NCBI GenBank assembly: GCA_902766825.1
Contig: CACXFB010000061.1
Location: forward strand, 60,370-124,369
Length of the DNA: 64,000 bases
Direction: 5' to 3'
From: an uncultured Lachnospiraceae bacterium
GTDB lineage: Bacteria > Bacillota > Clostridia > Lachnospirales > Lachnospiraceae
Shown: positions 52,017 to 60,915 of the stretch, piece by piece
How the letters are laid out: every line of letters begins with the position of its first letter
Position numbering within the stretch: the stretch's first letter is position 1
Position numbers and translations under genes: made by a program
The notes under the pieces: generated by a model
Databases searched by the model: none
What the model was told of the DNA's origin: nothing
The model's input: the letters and a program-made list of their open reading frames with translations, nothing else

Positions 52017-52459
52017 ATGATTATTTATAAATTGATTTAGGTGTACACAAAGATCTCTCTATTGCTCAAGAAGAATATGCATTTGATTTGAGTTTTCAAG
52101 AAGATACTGTCAGTCTGCTCATAAACTCATATGCTCAAATAGTTACCGAAAAGCTAAAATCATTAATCCGATTTGGCACCCGTAACACAAGATATAAAGA
52201 TATTTTTGATATATGCTATTTAAGTGATTATGTGAAAATCAGCCAGCTTAAAATGTGTATAAAAAATTATATTATTGACGATGATAGTCTACGCAACATA
52301 AACTCAATGGATGATATTATCTATCGTATTGAACGAATGTTTTCAAACTCTGAATACATCTCACAATTAAAAAAATCCAATAAAAATTGGCTTGATATAT
52401 CCATCGAAGAATCTCTTAAAAAAACACTTCGTTTTTTAAAAAGCATTAATTCGGAATGA
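52013..52459 (+). pseudogene. Truncated AbiEii toxin gene
   Basis: An ATG overlapping the antitoxin stop codon codes only for MIIYKLI before a stop. A shifted frame then continues with IDLGVHKDLSIAQEEYAF, SYAQIVTEKLKSLIRFGTR and NTRYKDIFDICYL, the C-terminal half of AbiEii-type nucleotidyltransferases. The N-terminal catalytic half (about 130 residues) is deleted. The final TGA is part of a REP-like element. The toxin is very probably inactive. Confidence 0.75.
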
Positions 52460-52515
52460 AACGAGGGACGTTTCTTCGTTCCATTGTTTGAAACGAGGAA
52501 CCGTCCCTCGTTTCA
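52457..52515. repeat. REP-like inverted pair, locus 5
   Basis: TGAAACGAGGGACGTTTCTT-CGTTCCA (52457-52483) is followed by an inverted copy (52489-52515). The first TGA is the stop codon of the toxin remnant, and the last three bases give the stop codon of the minus-strand HTH gene. Confidence 0.88.
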
Positions 52516-52965
52516 CTCCTTTGGCATAATCGCTTTGAGCCCTAATTCTTTTAGTTTCTCGTCTATATCATAAAGGTTATATTTTCGCTTGTTGATTGCA
52601 ACGATTATAACGGCATCCCTTGGATTTTTGGAATACAATTCACTCATTCCATAAAGTTTTAATGCCCTGTTAATTTCATTCAATGCAAAATGCCCTGCTA
52701 CACAAATCCTTATAATAATATCTCTGTCCTTAGTATGCTTTTCCATTGATATTATCTTACTTCCGAAGCCGGAAGAAATTCCTGCAAATGCATATACGTC
52801 TTTTAGCATGATGTTTTTCTCATACAGGACATCTTTTATGTAATAATAGAATTCTTTTTTCTCATCAGCCAGATATCTTTTATTCTCTTCAAGATAATCT
52901 TTAATGTGATTCATATCTATATTTTCCAATAGACTGTCAAGTTCGTTCGTTGGTTTGTTTTCCAT
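52513..52965 (-). CDS. Divergent HTH protein, related to the one at 44214-44957
   Basis: The 150-residue protein has a helical N-terminus, then a likely HTH (MLKDVYAFAGISSGFGSKIISME), then RICVAGHFALNEINRALKLYGMSELYSKNPRDAVIIVAINKR and YDIDEKLKELGL. Spacing and residues of the last part match the C-terminal domain of the HTH protein encoded beside the VWA gene (RAGYAISPSSKFDLAIQY; YDIIKIDTVL). Function is unknown. It stands between a nitroreductase gene and the AbiE remnant, flanked by REP-like elements. Confidence 0.7.
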   Translation of the reverse strand: MENKPTNELDSLLENIDMNHIKDYLEENKRYLADEKKEFYYYIKDVLYEKNIMLKDVYAFAGISSGFGSKIISMEKHTKDRDIIIRICVAGHFALNEINRALKLYGMSELYSKNPRDAVIIVAINKRKYNLYDIDEKLKELGLKAIMPKE

Positions 52966-52971
52966 TACTGA

Positions 52972-52989
52972 TACCGTCCCCTGTTTCAG
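52972..52989. repeat. REP-like element, partial locus 6
   Basis: ACCGTCCCCTGTTTCAGA is one arm only. It contains the stop codon of the nitroreductase gene. Confidence 0.7.
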
Positions 52990-53510
52990 ATGTAATATAC
53001 ATAGTCATTTTTCCTTGGTGCTGCTTCTTTTGGTGGCTGTGCGGCATATCCAAGTGCACAATGACCAATTCCTTCGTATTCATCTTCTATTCCGAGTTTC
53101 TTAAGAATGTTCTTGCCAAAATCAGATTCAAATTCTTCTTTTGCCCTGTGAATCCAGATGCTTGCCACTCCAAGACTCTGAGCAGCGTTCATAAGATTTC
53201 CCATTACCAGAGAACCATCATAAACATGTGTACGGACCTCTTTTTTGGCAAGCACTATAAGAATAACCGGTGCTCCGTAGAACGGGTCAAAGCCTTCATC
53301 CCATCCACCGATTTTTCTGTTTTCTTTAGAAATCTCATCTCTTAAATTCTTATCTGTAACGGCTATTATAATCGGGCTTTGCTTTCCCATTCCCGTGGCA
53401 GCATAGGTTCCTGCCTTAACTATTGCTTTAAGCTCTTCATCTTTGATCATATCAGTCTTAAATGCTCTGCAGCTTCTTCTCGTCTCTAACACTTTTAATG
53501 TTTCATTCAT
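52986..53510 (-). CDS. Nitroreductase-family FMN oxidoreductase
   Basis: The 174-residue protein begins MNETLKVLETRRSCRAFKTDMI with the RRSxR FMN-binding motif and continues GTYAATGMGKQSPIIIAVTD, NLMNAAQSLGVASIWIHRA and GHCALGYAAQPPKEAAPRK, all typical of the family. It would use NAD(P)H to reduce quinones or nitro compounds; natural substrate unknown. Its last codons end in a REP-like element. Confidence 0.92.
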   Translation of the reverse strand: MNETLKVLETRRSCRAFKTDMIKDEELKAIVKAGTYAATGMGKQSPIIIAVTDKNLRDEISKENRKIGGWDEGFDPFYGAPVILIVLAKKEVRTHVYDGSLVMGNLMNAAQSLGVASIWIHRAKEEFESDFGKNILKKLGIEDEYEGIGHCALGYAAQPPKEAAPRKNDYVYYI

Positions 53511-53553
53511 TTTATATACCTCCTACTATACTAATGATGGAATCAACGGGGGA

Positions 53554-53641
53554 GTGAAACTGGGGACGGTTCCTCGTTCCAAAACAATGGAACGAGGAAC
53601 CGTCCCCCTGTTTCACCCCCCTGTTTCACCGCCCTGTTTAC
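53554..53641. repeat. REP-like inverted pair, locus 7
   Basis: GTGAAACTGGGGACGGTTCC-TCGTTCCA (53554-53581) and its inverted copy (53588-53616) are followed by decayed CCCTGTTTCACC and CCCTGTTTACC copies. The last decayed copy supplies the stop codon (TAA) of the DUF2207 gene. Confidence 0.88.
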
Positions 53642-55509
53642 CAGCCGCCGCCACCGCCGCCGCCTCCTCCACCACCGGAGAAGCCACCGCCGGATGAACC
53701 GCCGGAATATCCACCGGAACTTCCGGAAGATGGTGTAGGTGGGACAGCAGATTTTGTACATGAATCTATCATTTCGTTAAACATTATGGTTGAAAATAAA
53801 AATGATGTATCATCTGAATCATACCAGCCTGGTTTTGGAATTTTCATGTTCTCAAAATGTTTTGTCCATTCCGTCTGCAACCCCAAAATCGCCGCATACG
53901 GAAGAATATGATAATAATACTGTGGATCTTCTTCTGACAAAGCCAAAATTCTGTCATATTCCGCATCTTTAATAAATCTTCGAAATCCTTTTAATCTTCC
54001 CATAATCTTTACACTTTTTTCTGTACGTTGTTCCATTATCAATGACATAAAGAAAACAATGGACAGACAAAGTACATAAACATATACATGAGATTTTATA
54101 GGGTAATAATCATAAACCCATAAAAGTAAAACTATGCCTGCAACAAATACAATATATCCAATTACAATCTTAAATGGATTATTTGCGTTTTTTGAGCTTG
54201 TAGCGTCAAATCCTTTCCAAGCCTTCATCATACCACTGACAGAAATTGCAACAAAGATTACAGACATATATATTCCATCAATACCATCCATCAAAACACT
54301 ATATAATCCCATACTCACAATTATAAGGAAAATACAGACAACACGACACAGCCACGATTCACTGCTGAATACCTCTCCATATTTTTCTTTATAACTTGAT
54401 ATTACTTCATCTTTTGCTTTATCAAACGTCGTTCTGAATGAACTAGCCGGTCTTGATGTATTAAATGTTGCTTTTTTATTAAACATCCCTTTAAAAAAGG
54501 TTTTCACATAATCAGGTTCTTCTTCCCCTATTTCATTTACCTTGCGAAGTATAAAATGCTCTTTTTCCTTCTCGATAGTAATATATCCTTTATCCGCAAG
54601 ATAAAATACCATAGTCATCATTTCAGAATCTTCAAGTTCTTCATCTAACGCATAACCTACCTCAGCAGGTGTCATATTGTCAGGAGGATAAAATTCTATC
54701 ACTTCCACAATCTTTTGGTCTCTTCCGTATAAAACCCATAAAACAACCGAAAGCAGTGCAAATAATACCGGTAGGATTACAATTATCGTAAACGACATTT
54801 TATGATTACTAATATAACTTTCTGCTTGTGACCAGTATCCGTCAGGAAGATGATCATCCCTAAGAGTTACACCATACCCCTGTGCAAGTCCGCTGCCTTC
54901 TAATACCAATTTATTATCATAGGCAGTTAGATTAAACATATCTTTCCATGCGTTTTCATCATCTTCGCCATATTTGCCGGCATAAATCTGCATGTTATTC
55001 AAATCAATTGTCTCAGGCATGATAAGTGTTAAAACAGAACTTCTGATAGATGTCTCCCATTCCGTCGGCAGCATGTTCTGCGCAAGGAAATCCACTTCTT
55101 TATCATCATCCTGGTAATACTCCAGCTTATAATGAATAACATAAGTATGACTTCCTGTAAGATACTTATCTTCATCTCCGATACGTATTACCGTATTGTT
55201 GCCTGACTTTTCAACATCGTATTTATAGTCTTCTACAGATATGTCCTTAATATCATATGTTCCGTCCAACGCGATAGGAATATTTCTTACGATTCCGTGA
55301 TGACTGCTGCGAAAATCCACCTCAATCTCCTCTGTAACCACAGCAGTATGGCTTTTATCAAATTCCGCTGTTACATCAAATCTTTCCGTCACCATATCGT
55401 ATGGATCTGAATCCTCATATTCCTCAGCCTGAACCTTTGCCACCGGAAGGAATATGCAAAGAATAAAAATCAATCCGGCGACCAGCTTGAAAGGTCCCTT
55501 TTTATTCAT
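53638..55509 (-). CDS. DUF2207-family membrane protein with Gly-rich tail
   Basis: The 623-residue protein has a signal peptide (about 1-28), an extracellular DUF2207 domain (YDMVTERFDVTAEFDKSHTAVVTEEIEVDFRSSHHGIVRNIPI), a membrane segment near 238-262, a cytosolic part, two or more further segments (about 390-480), and a tail SGGYSGGSSGGGFSGGGGG-type ending in Trp. The family is often next to LemA, as here, where the genes overlap by one base. Its role in the envelope is unknown. Confidence 0.88.
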   Translation of the reverse strand: MNKKGPFKLVAGLIFILCIFLPVAKVQAEEYEDSDPYDMVTERFDVTAEFDKSHTAVVTEEIEVDFRSSHHGIVRNIPIALDGTYDIKDISVEDYKYDVEKSGNNTVIRIGDEDKYLTGSHTYVIHYKLEYYQDDDKEVDFLAQNMLPTEWETSIRSSVLTLIMPETIDLNNMQIYAGKYGEDDENAWKDMFNLTAYDNKLVLEGSGLAQGYGVTLRDDHLPDGYWSQAESYISNHKMSFTIIVILPVLFALLSVVLWVLYGRDQKIVEVIEFYPPDNMTPAEVGYALDEELEDSEMMTMVFYLADKGYITIEKEKEHFILRKVNEIGEEEPDYVKTFFKGMFNKKATFNTSRPASSFRTTFDKAKDEVISSYKEKYGEVFSSESWLCRVVCIFLIIVSMGLYSVLMDGIDGIYMSVIFVAISVSGMMKAWKGFDATSSKNANNPFKIVIGYIVFVAGIVLLLWVYDYYPIKSHVYVYVLCLSIVFFMSLIMEQRTEKSVKIMGRLKGFRRFIKDAEYDRILALSEEDPQYYYHILPYAAILGLQTEWTKHFENMKIPKPGWYDSDDTSFLFSTIMFNEMIDSCTKSAVPPTPSSGSSGGYSGGSSGGGFSGGGGGGGGGGGW

Positions 55510-56060
55510 TAAAAATTCACCTGCACATTTCTTCTTTCTGCCTCATTTTCAACCTCAAACATAGGCTGTTTCTCAAATTTAAACATAGATGCAACAAAGT
55601 TGGTCGGTACAGTCATAACAAGATTATTAAAGTCTCTTACTACTGCATTATAGTACTTTCTGGAATTGGCAATATCTTCTTCCACTTTCTTAAGCTGATT
55701 CTGTAAGTCAACAAAATTCTCATTTGCCTTCAAATCAGGATAACTTTCTGCCAGTGCAAAAATGTTCTTAATTGCCCCGCTTACAGCCGCCTCATTCTGC
55801 ATGCGCTCTTCCATAGATACGGAAGCCGTGGCTGAATTTCTTGCAGCAATGACCTTTTCCAATGTCTCGCTTTCGTGCTTTGCATATCCCTTTACTGTCT
55901 CTACCAGATTAGGAATAAGGTCGTAACGCTTCTTCATATACACATCCATAGTTGAAAAAGCTTCCTCTGTCTTATTCTTACCACGTATCAATTTGTTATA
56001 ACTGGTTATAAACCAAACTACAAGTAACACAATTACGCCAATAATAATATAAGGGTACAT
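55509..56060 (-). CDS. LemA family protein
   Basis: The 183-residue protein has one N-terminal membrane segment (YIIIGVIVLLVVWFITSY) and the LemA helical core: EEAFSTMDVYMKKRYDLIPNLVETVKGYAKHE, VIAARNSA, and YNAVVRDFNNLVMTVPTNFVA. LemA proteins are common membrane proteins of unclear function. It forms a two-gene operon with DUF2207. Confidence 0.93.
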   Translation of the reverse strand: MYPYIIIGVIVLLVVWFITSYNKLIRGKNKTEEAFSTMDVYMKKRYDLIPNLVETVKGYAKHESETLEKVIAARNSATASVSMEERMQNEAAVSGAIKNIFALAESYPDLKANENFVDLQNQLKKVEEDIANSRKYYNAVVRDFNNLVMTVPTNFVASMFKFEKQPMFEVENEAERRNVQVNF

Positions 56061-56101
56061 TTTTAAAATCTCCTTTTTTTAATAAATAAATCAACGTGTG
56101 A

Positions 56102-56193
56102 GTCAATTGGAGAGGTTCTGAAACGGGGGACGGTTCTTCGTTCCAAGCAATGGAACGAAGAACCGTCCCCCGTTTCAGAACTTCTCCGTTGAC
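56102..56193. repeat. REP-like inverted pair, locus 8, with long extended arms
   Basis: The arms reach about 44 bases each: GTCAA..GGAGA..GTTCTGAAACGGGGGACG and onward to TTCCA, then five bases, then the inverted copy ending TTGAC. Only a few mismatches occur, all outside the core. Locus 8 is the best-preserved copy, located between the aldo-keto reductase stop and the LemA start. Confidence 0.92.
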
Positions 56194-56229
56194 TGATTAG
56201 TTATATTTTAACCGAAAATATTTATCGAC

Positions 56230-57156
56230 TCAAGGCAGAAATTTTCCTGAAGCAAGATATAATTCATACCAGTCATGATGAGACAATTTTACTTTCACAG
56301 CGTCACACGCATCTTTTATATGTGCAGGGTTCATCGATCCTATAATTGGCTGAATTTTAGCCGGATGACGCAAAATCCATGCAATCGCAATCGCGGTCTT
56401 TGACACACCTTCTCTTCTTGCAAACTTTTCAAGCACTTCGTTAAGTCCTGCAAAATTCGGATTGTCGATAAATGTTCCTCCAAACATTCCAAACTGCAAT
56501 GGTGACCACGCCTGAATTGTAATATCATTTATTCTGCAATAGTCTAAAACATTACCATCGCGATTTAGTGAAAAATCGGTTGTCTTGTTATTCATATAAA
56601 GTGCCTGGTCAATAAGCTGCGACTGATCAAGTGAAAATTGTACCTGATTAATGACAAGCGGCTGCTTAACGTATTTCTTTAATAATTCTAGCTGCATCGG
56701 AACAAGATTACTTACACCAAACCATCGAACTTTCCCCGACTTTTCCAGTTCGTCAAATGCCTGCGCAACTTCTGCAGGATCAAACAGCAAATCCGGTCTG
56801 TGAAGAAGCAGTGTATCAAGATATTCAACATTTAATCTCATAAGACTTGCATCAACACTTGATATAATATTTTCCTTAGTCCAGTCAAATTCATGTTCAT
56901 CAATCATAATTCCACATTTGCTCTGTATATAGATATCCTCTCTTTTGAGTCCCGTTAGAGGAAATGCCTGTGCAAACCTTTTCTCAGCTTCACCGTTGCC
57001 ATAACATGTAGCATGATCGAAAAAGTTCACGCCACATTCAAATGATGTTCGAATAACATTAGCTGCATCTTCCTTTGACAAATCCGTCATACGCATGCAT
57101 CCCTGAACAATAACTGATGCGTTAGCCGGTCCGTTAACAATGTTGGTGTAGTTCAT
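56230..57156 (-). CDS. Aldo/keto reductase (YdhF-like)
   Basis: The 308-residue protein has the catalytic Asp and Tyr in NFFDHATCYGNGEAE, Lys in IYIQSKCGIM and His in TLLLHRPDLL, plus the NADPH-binding end WILRHPAKIQPIIGSMNPAHI. It reduces carbonyl compounds with NADPH in the cytosol; natural substrate not known. It starts 13 bases after the XRE membrane protein gene, so the two may be co-transcribed. Confidence 0.93.
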   Translation of the reverse strand: MNYTNIVNGPANASVIVQGCMRMTDLSKEDAANVIRTSFECGVNFFDHATCYGNGEAEKRFAQAFPLTGLKREDIYIQSKCGIMIDEHEFDWTKENIISSVDASLMRLNVEYLDTLLLHRPDLLFDPAEVAQAFDELEKSGKVRWFGVSNLVPMQLELLKKYVKQPLVINQVQFSLDQSQLIDQALYMNNKTTDFSLNRDGNVLDYCRINDITIQAWSPLQFGMFGGTFIDNPNFAGLNEVLEKFARREGVSKTAIAIAWILRHPAKIQPIIGSMNPAHIKDACDAVKVKLSHHDWYELYLASGKFLP

Positions 57157-57168
57157 CCTTTGTCTCCT

Positions 57169-57636
57169 TTAGTCTTCCATGTCATTGCATATTTTTCTAA
57201 GCTTCACTCTCATCCACATTCCGTATCCCGATACAAAAGCTCCAATAACTATTGCGGCAATAATCTGCGCTTTTGTATGTGCCATAACTTTAGCGAATGT
57301 TGTTCCTATTATTATACCAGATAAAACAAGACATTCGGTCGCAATTCGAAGATTTCCGATTTTTTTCTTTGCAATTGTTACTTTTACTACATTATTATCG
57401 TTAGCCATTTTTTCCTCCTCACTGTCCAGATGCCTTCCGCACAATAATTCATTTACACTGATTCCAAGCATCTCGCACAATTCTATCATTATAGAAACAT
57501 CCGGAACACTTTTTCCGGTCTCCCATTTTGAAACTGCGCGGTTGGTAATTCCGAGTGCGTCGGCAACCTGCACCTGTGTTAAATTTTTTTCTTTTCTACA
57601 TGTTGCAATAAATTTTCCTATGGTCTCCTGACTCAT
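57169..57636 (-). CDS. XRE-family regulator with C-terminal membrane segments
   Basis: The 155-residue protein has an N-terminal HTH (IGKFIATCRKEKNLTQVQVADALGITNRAVSKWETGKSVPD), a linker, and two hydrophobic segments (about 97-113 and 118-140). A membrane-tethered repressor is thus likely, perhaps sensing membrane conditions. Targets are unknown; the aldo-keto reductase gene 13 bases downstream is a candidate. Confidence 0.88.
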   Translation of the reverse strand: MSQETIGKFIATCRKEKNLTQVQVADALGITNRAVSKWETGKSVPDVSIMIELCEMLGISVNELLCGRHLDSEEEKMANDNNVVKVTIAKKKIGNLRIATECLVLSGIIIGTTFAKVMAHTKAQIIAAIVIGAFVSGYGMWMRVKLRKICNDMED

Positions 57637-57669
57637 TTCTTTGTCCTCCTTGCTGACAACTTATCACGA

Positions 57670-57724
57670 ATAATCACAAAAAAAAATGTACCAACAGTTG
57701 ATTTTTAGGCATTCAACTGTTGGT
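57670..57724 (-). terminator. Intrinsic terminator after the kinase gene
   Basis: ACCAACAGTTGA (57690-57701) and TCAACTGTTGGT (57713-57724) form a perfect twelve-base stem; on the minus strand it is followed by ACA and nine T. It separates the kinase transcript from the XRE gene. Confidence 0.88.
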
Positions 57725-57730
57725 TGAGTG

Positions 57731-57806
57731 TGGAACGGGGGACGGTTCCTCGTTCCACTGGCTCTTTATCTACTTGTTTTGGAACGAGGAACCGTCCCCC
57801 GTTCCA
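57731..57806. repeat. REP-like inverted pair, locus 9, entering the kinase gene
   Basis: TGGAACGGGGGACGGTTCCT-CGTTCCA (57731-57757) and the inverted copy (57781-57806) lie 23 bases apart. The right-hand copy is read as the last codons of the kinase, and the kinase stop codon is in the spacer. Confidence 0.9.
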
Positions 57807-58924
57807 CCCCCCGCTCCACCTAGTGCCTCCCGAAGCTCCCCTGCCGTATATCTTTTGTCGGCATCGAGGCTTATGCATCGTTTAATTACGTCCCATATCT
57901 TACCAGTTGCACGCTTTTCTTTTGGAAATGCACCGGTTAACATTACATTAAGTAGCACTCCAACCGCATATATGTCAGTCTTTGTTGAAGACGCCGACAG
58001 GCCAAAGCCGGCCTGCTCGGGTGCCGCATACAGTCTTGTGCCAAGGTATCTTGTATCATCCGACTCATCCGGGTCATACCATTTGGCCACATTCATATCG
58101 AGTAAAAACACTTCCCCACCGGATGTTACGAGAACATTAGATGGCTTGATGTCACGATGTATGATAGGCGCAGGCAGGTTGTGCAGGTTATCAAGTATTT
58201 CGCATAAGTCTTTTGTAATCCTTATTGCTTCTGCCTGCTCAATCCCTATATTTTCTGCCTCATATTTTACCTTGTATTTTTCCTCATCTTTTATCTTGTC
58301 AGCCTCTCCACCTAACGCCTCATCCATTATTTGGGCTACCGTCCTGCCTTCTATGTATTCCTCAATCACGATAAGACAGTTTGCGCTCTCGTAAACCTCG
58401 ACTATCCTTGGCATATGTGCTATGGGATTTTCCTTCAGATATTCGTATATACTACGGTTGTAGACGGCCAACAGCTTTTTTATGTACAATCTGCCATTGT
58501 CAGGATTTTTTACTAAAATGATATCCACACGGTCATCAATGTATTCAATTTCCTGATACATGGAAAGTGCCAGCACATCCTCATCGCTAAGCCCTCTGTA
58601 CGGATTTTGAAGCTGCGTCTGATATTCATCTTCAAAATCATACAGTTCACTTTCATCGATAATGCATTTGTAGCCACACTCCGCACAGAACCATTCACCG
58701 TTATTATCTTCAAATCCCTTTTGAATATTCAACATTGCACCACATTTGTCACATATCCACGCAATGTCATCCTCTGCATTTACATTAGGATTAATCAGCA
58801 TTTCGCCGCACCCCTTGCAAACCCAGTACGGCAGGTCATTGCTGTATCCTTTTTGCAACGTAAGGTTAGCATCGCATCTGGTGCAGTACTCGTATTCATC
58901 ATCCGTATTTTCAAATGAGCTCAT
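57770..58924 (-). CDS. Zinc-ribbon Ser/Thr protein kinase with DFG replaced by DMN
   Basis: About 384 residues. Residues 12-80 hold three CxxC pairs of zinc-ribbon type (YCTRCDAN, WVCKGCGE, WICDKCGA, WFCAECGY). A kinase domain follows (about 110-380) with catalytic loop IHRDIKPSNVLV, activation start LLDMNVAKW where DFG is expected, and APEQAGFG. The Gly-rich loop is not evident (IEYIDDRVDIILVKNPDNGR), although the Lys in LYIKKLL is present. The terminal GGGTGDGSSFQNK comes from REP-like DNA. ATG at 58924 follows GGGAGGTGG. It lies 41 bases after the MutS2-like gene. Confidence 0.82.
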   Translation of the reverse strand: MSSFENTDDEYEYCTRCDANLTLQKGYSNDLPYWVCKGCGEMLINPNVNAEDDIAWICDKCGAMLNIQKGFEDNNGEWFCAECGYKCIIDESELYDFEDEYQTQLQNPYRGLSDEDVLALSMYQEIEYIDDRVDIILVKNPDNGRLYIKKLLAVYNRSIYEYLKENPIAHMPRIVEVYESANCLIVIEEYIEGRTVAQIMDEALGGEADKIKDEEKYKVKYEAENIGIEQAEAIRITKDLCEILDNLHNLPAPIIHRDIKPSNVLVTSGGEVFLLDMNVAKWYDPDESDDTRYLGTRLYAAPEQAGFGLSASSTKTDIYAVGVLLNVMLTGAFPKEKRATGKIWDVIKRCISLDADKRYTAGELREALGGAGGGTGDGSSFQNK

Positions 58925-58964
58925 GCCACCACCTCCCAAAAAACACATCATCAACTATACAAAC

Positions 58965-60866
58965 CTACTCTTCATTTTCTATTATATCATCTGTGAACTT
59001 TCTTTGCATATCATGATGTTTTTTACGATTCTCTACACTCTCAAATATAATTGAAAAATCATAATCCTCCGGGTACAGTTCCTTAGCCGCAACATGAAGC
59101 TTCACCCTCTTATGGTTAATCCATATTTTCTTATTTTGCAGCTGGACTCTTAGTACACCTTTCTCATTAACCAGGCTGCAGACAATGCCAATCTTTTTAT
59201 CCGGATAAATCATTACGCTGTCACCGATTTTAAATTTGCCCACAAGCTCATTTTTACCGGTAATCTTTTTTGCCGTACTGATTTTGGCTGTTTTTTTCTT
59301 AACGATTATGTTGTCCGTTCCGTGAAATTTATAATCTTTTATGGCATCTTTTCCGTATGCCGCATCTATTGCCACTTTCAACATTTCGTGAGGCATTCCA
59401 AGCCTGTCTGCGATATAAAATGCGCAGCTTTCTCCCGCCTGGCCAATTATCATCTGGTAAGTCGGGCGCAAAGTTTCCTTGTCAAATGTCATTCTTGCGT
59501 TAATGAGCCCTTCTGTTTTTGAAGCGTACTCCTTTACTTCAGGATAATGTGTCGTAACAAGGAAAATTGCTCCGCTCTTTTTTAGCTCCTCCAAAATGGC
59601 AATCGCAATTCCCATGCCTTCTGTCGGGTCAGTTCCGGAACCGAGTTCATCCATAATAACAAAACTGTCTTTATCAGCCTTTGACAACACATCCAACACA
59701 TTTGTAATATGCGCAGAAAATGTAGACAGATTTTCGGACAGATTCTGTCCGTCTCCAATATCGCAAAGATATTCGCTGTTCATGCAAATATCTGCACTCT
59801 CACAAGTAACATGAAGACCGCATTGCGCCATAATGCAGTTAAGCATGACCGTCTTGATTGCAACGGTCTTTCCACCGGTATTAGGTCCTGTTATGACGAT
59901 ACCTCTTATATCCTCACCAATTTCAAACTGCAGTGGAACAGCTTCATTTATATTCATCAACGGATGTCTGGCACTTTTAAGTTTTATTCTTCTTTGCGTG
60001 TTAATGACCGGCTCGCTGCCATCCATATCGATGCTTAACTTGCCTTTTGAGAAAATGTAATCGAGTTTTTCAAGCATTACGATATCATCATTTAACGCAG
60101 GAATATATGCCATTACTCCCGCTGATAATTCATACAATATTCTGTATACTTCGTTTTCTTCACTTATCTTTAAAAGCTGCAACTCCTCATAATACTTTGA
60201 TACACTGACAGGCTCGATAAATAAAGTGCTTCCCGATGCGGATTTATCGATAACGCTTCCCTGCACTTTAAATTTGCAGTCCTTTTTTACCGGGACGCAT
60301 ATTCTGCCGTTTCGAAATGTACAGTAATTATCCGCCATATATTCCTTGCCGGCGCGTAACACCTGCTCGGCTTTTTGTTTCATGAGTTCTTCGCATTTTG
60401 CTATCTGTCTTCTTGTCTGCTCCAATTCTTTTGATGCATAGTCATCAACAATTCCGTTTCTGATTTTATCGGTTATTTCTTTTCTAAGATCATCTACGCC
60501 ATCCAGATTCTCTTCATAATAAGCAAGTGAATTTTGATAAATCTTTCCTCTTATCAGATAATCCTTAAGTCTCTTTATAGCGACAAGAACACTGCTTACC
60601 CTCTCTAACTGATACGGAGTCAGACAGTCTCCTTTTTCAGCTATAGTAAGCACATCTTTCATCTCGGTTATATTCTGAAGTGGCGGTGTTCCTAATTTTT
60701 CAAGAAGAAATCTGGCATCCGTCGTATCCTTTATTTTGCACATTAACTCAGTCTCGGATACCGATATCGTCGTGTCCTTTATCATTTTCCTGGCATGGTC
60801 TGTCACTGCAAGCCCGGCCCAAATCTCTTTTACTTTATCAAATTCAATCTGTTTTTCTATATTCAT
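58965..60866 (-). CDS. MutS2-like ATPase lacking the Smr domain
   Basis: The 633-residue protein has MutS domains III and V: helical lever region, then Walker A GPNTGGKTVAIKT, LSTFSAHITNVL, and Walker B SFVIMDELGSGTDP, followed by TTHYPEVKEYA. The C-terminus has a KOW-like stretch (VGKFKIGDSVMIYPDKKIGIV) and no Smr nuclease domain, so it is shorter than MutS2 (about 780). B. subtilis MutS2 acts on collided ribosomes; this shorter form may act on nucleic acid or ribosomes without cleavage. A leader peptide and terminator precede it. Confidence 0.85.
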   Translation of the reverse strand: MNIEKQIEFDKVKEIWAGLAVTDHARKMIKDTTISVSETELMCKIKDTTDARFLLEKLGTPPLQNITEMKDVLTIAEKGDCLTPYQLERVSSVLVAIKRLKDYLIRGKIYQNSLAYYEENLDGVDDLRKEITDKIRNGIVDDYASKELEQTRRQIAKCEELMKQKAEQVLRAGKEYMADNYCTFRNGRICVPVKKDCKFKVQGSVIDKSASGSTLFIEPVSVSKYYEELQLLKISEENEVYRILYELSAGVMAYIPALNDDIVMLEKLDYIFSKGKLSIDMDGSEPVINTQRRIKLKSARHPLMNINEAVPLQFEIGEDIRGIVITGPNTGGKTVAIKTVMLNCIMAQCGLHVTCESADICMNSEYLCDIGDGQNLSENLSTFSAHITNVLDVLSKADKDSFVIMDELGSGTDPTEGMGIAIAILEELKKSGAIFLVTTHYPEVKEYASKTEGLINARMTFDKETLRPTYQMIIGQAGESCAFYIADRLGMPHEMLKVAIDAAYGKDAIKDYKFHGTDNIIVKKKTAKISTAKKITGKNELVGKFKIGDSVMIYPDKKIGIVCSLVNEKGVLRVQLQNKKIWINHKRVKLHVAAKELYPEDYDFSIIFESVENRKKHHDMQRKFTDDIIENEE

Positions 60867-60915
60867 TTTCTTCGTTTTCCTTTCATTCCAAAACATTTAA
60901 ATAAACCTTATGAAA

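Noticed and set aside
53443..53697. A plus-strand frame containing GTVPRSKT-type sequence
   Set aside because: It is the translation of the REP-like palindromes and antisense of the nitroreductase and DUF2207 genes.
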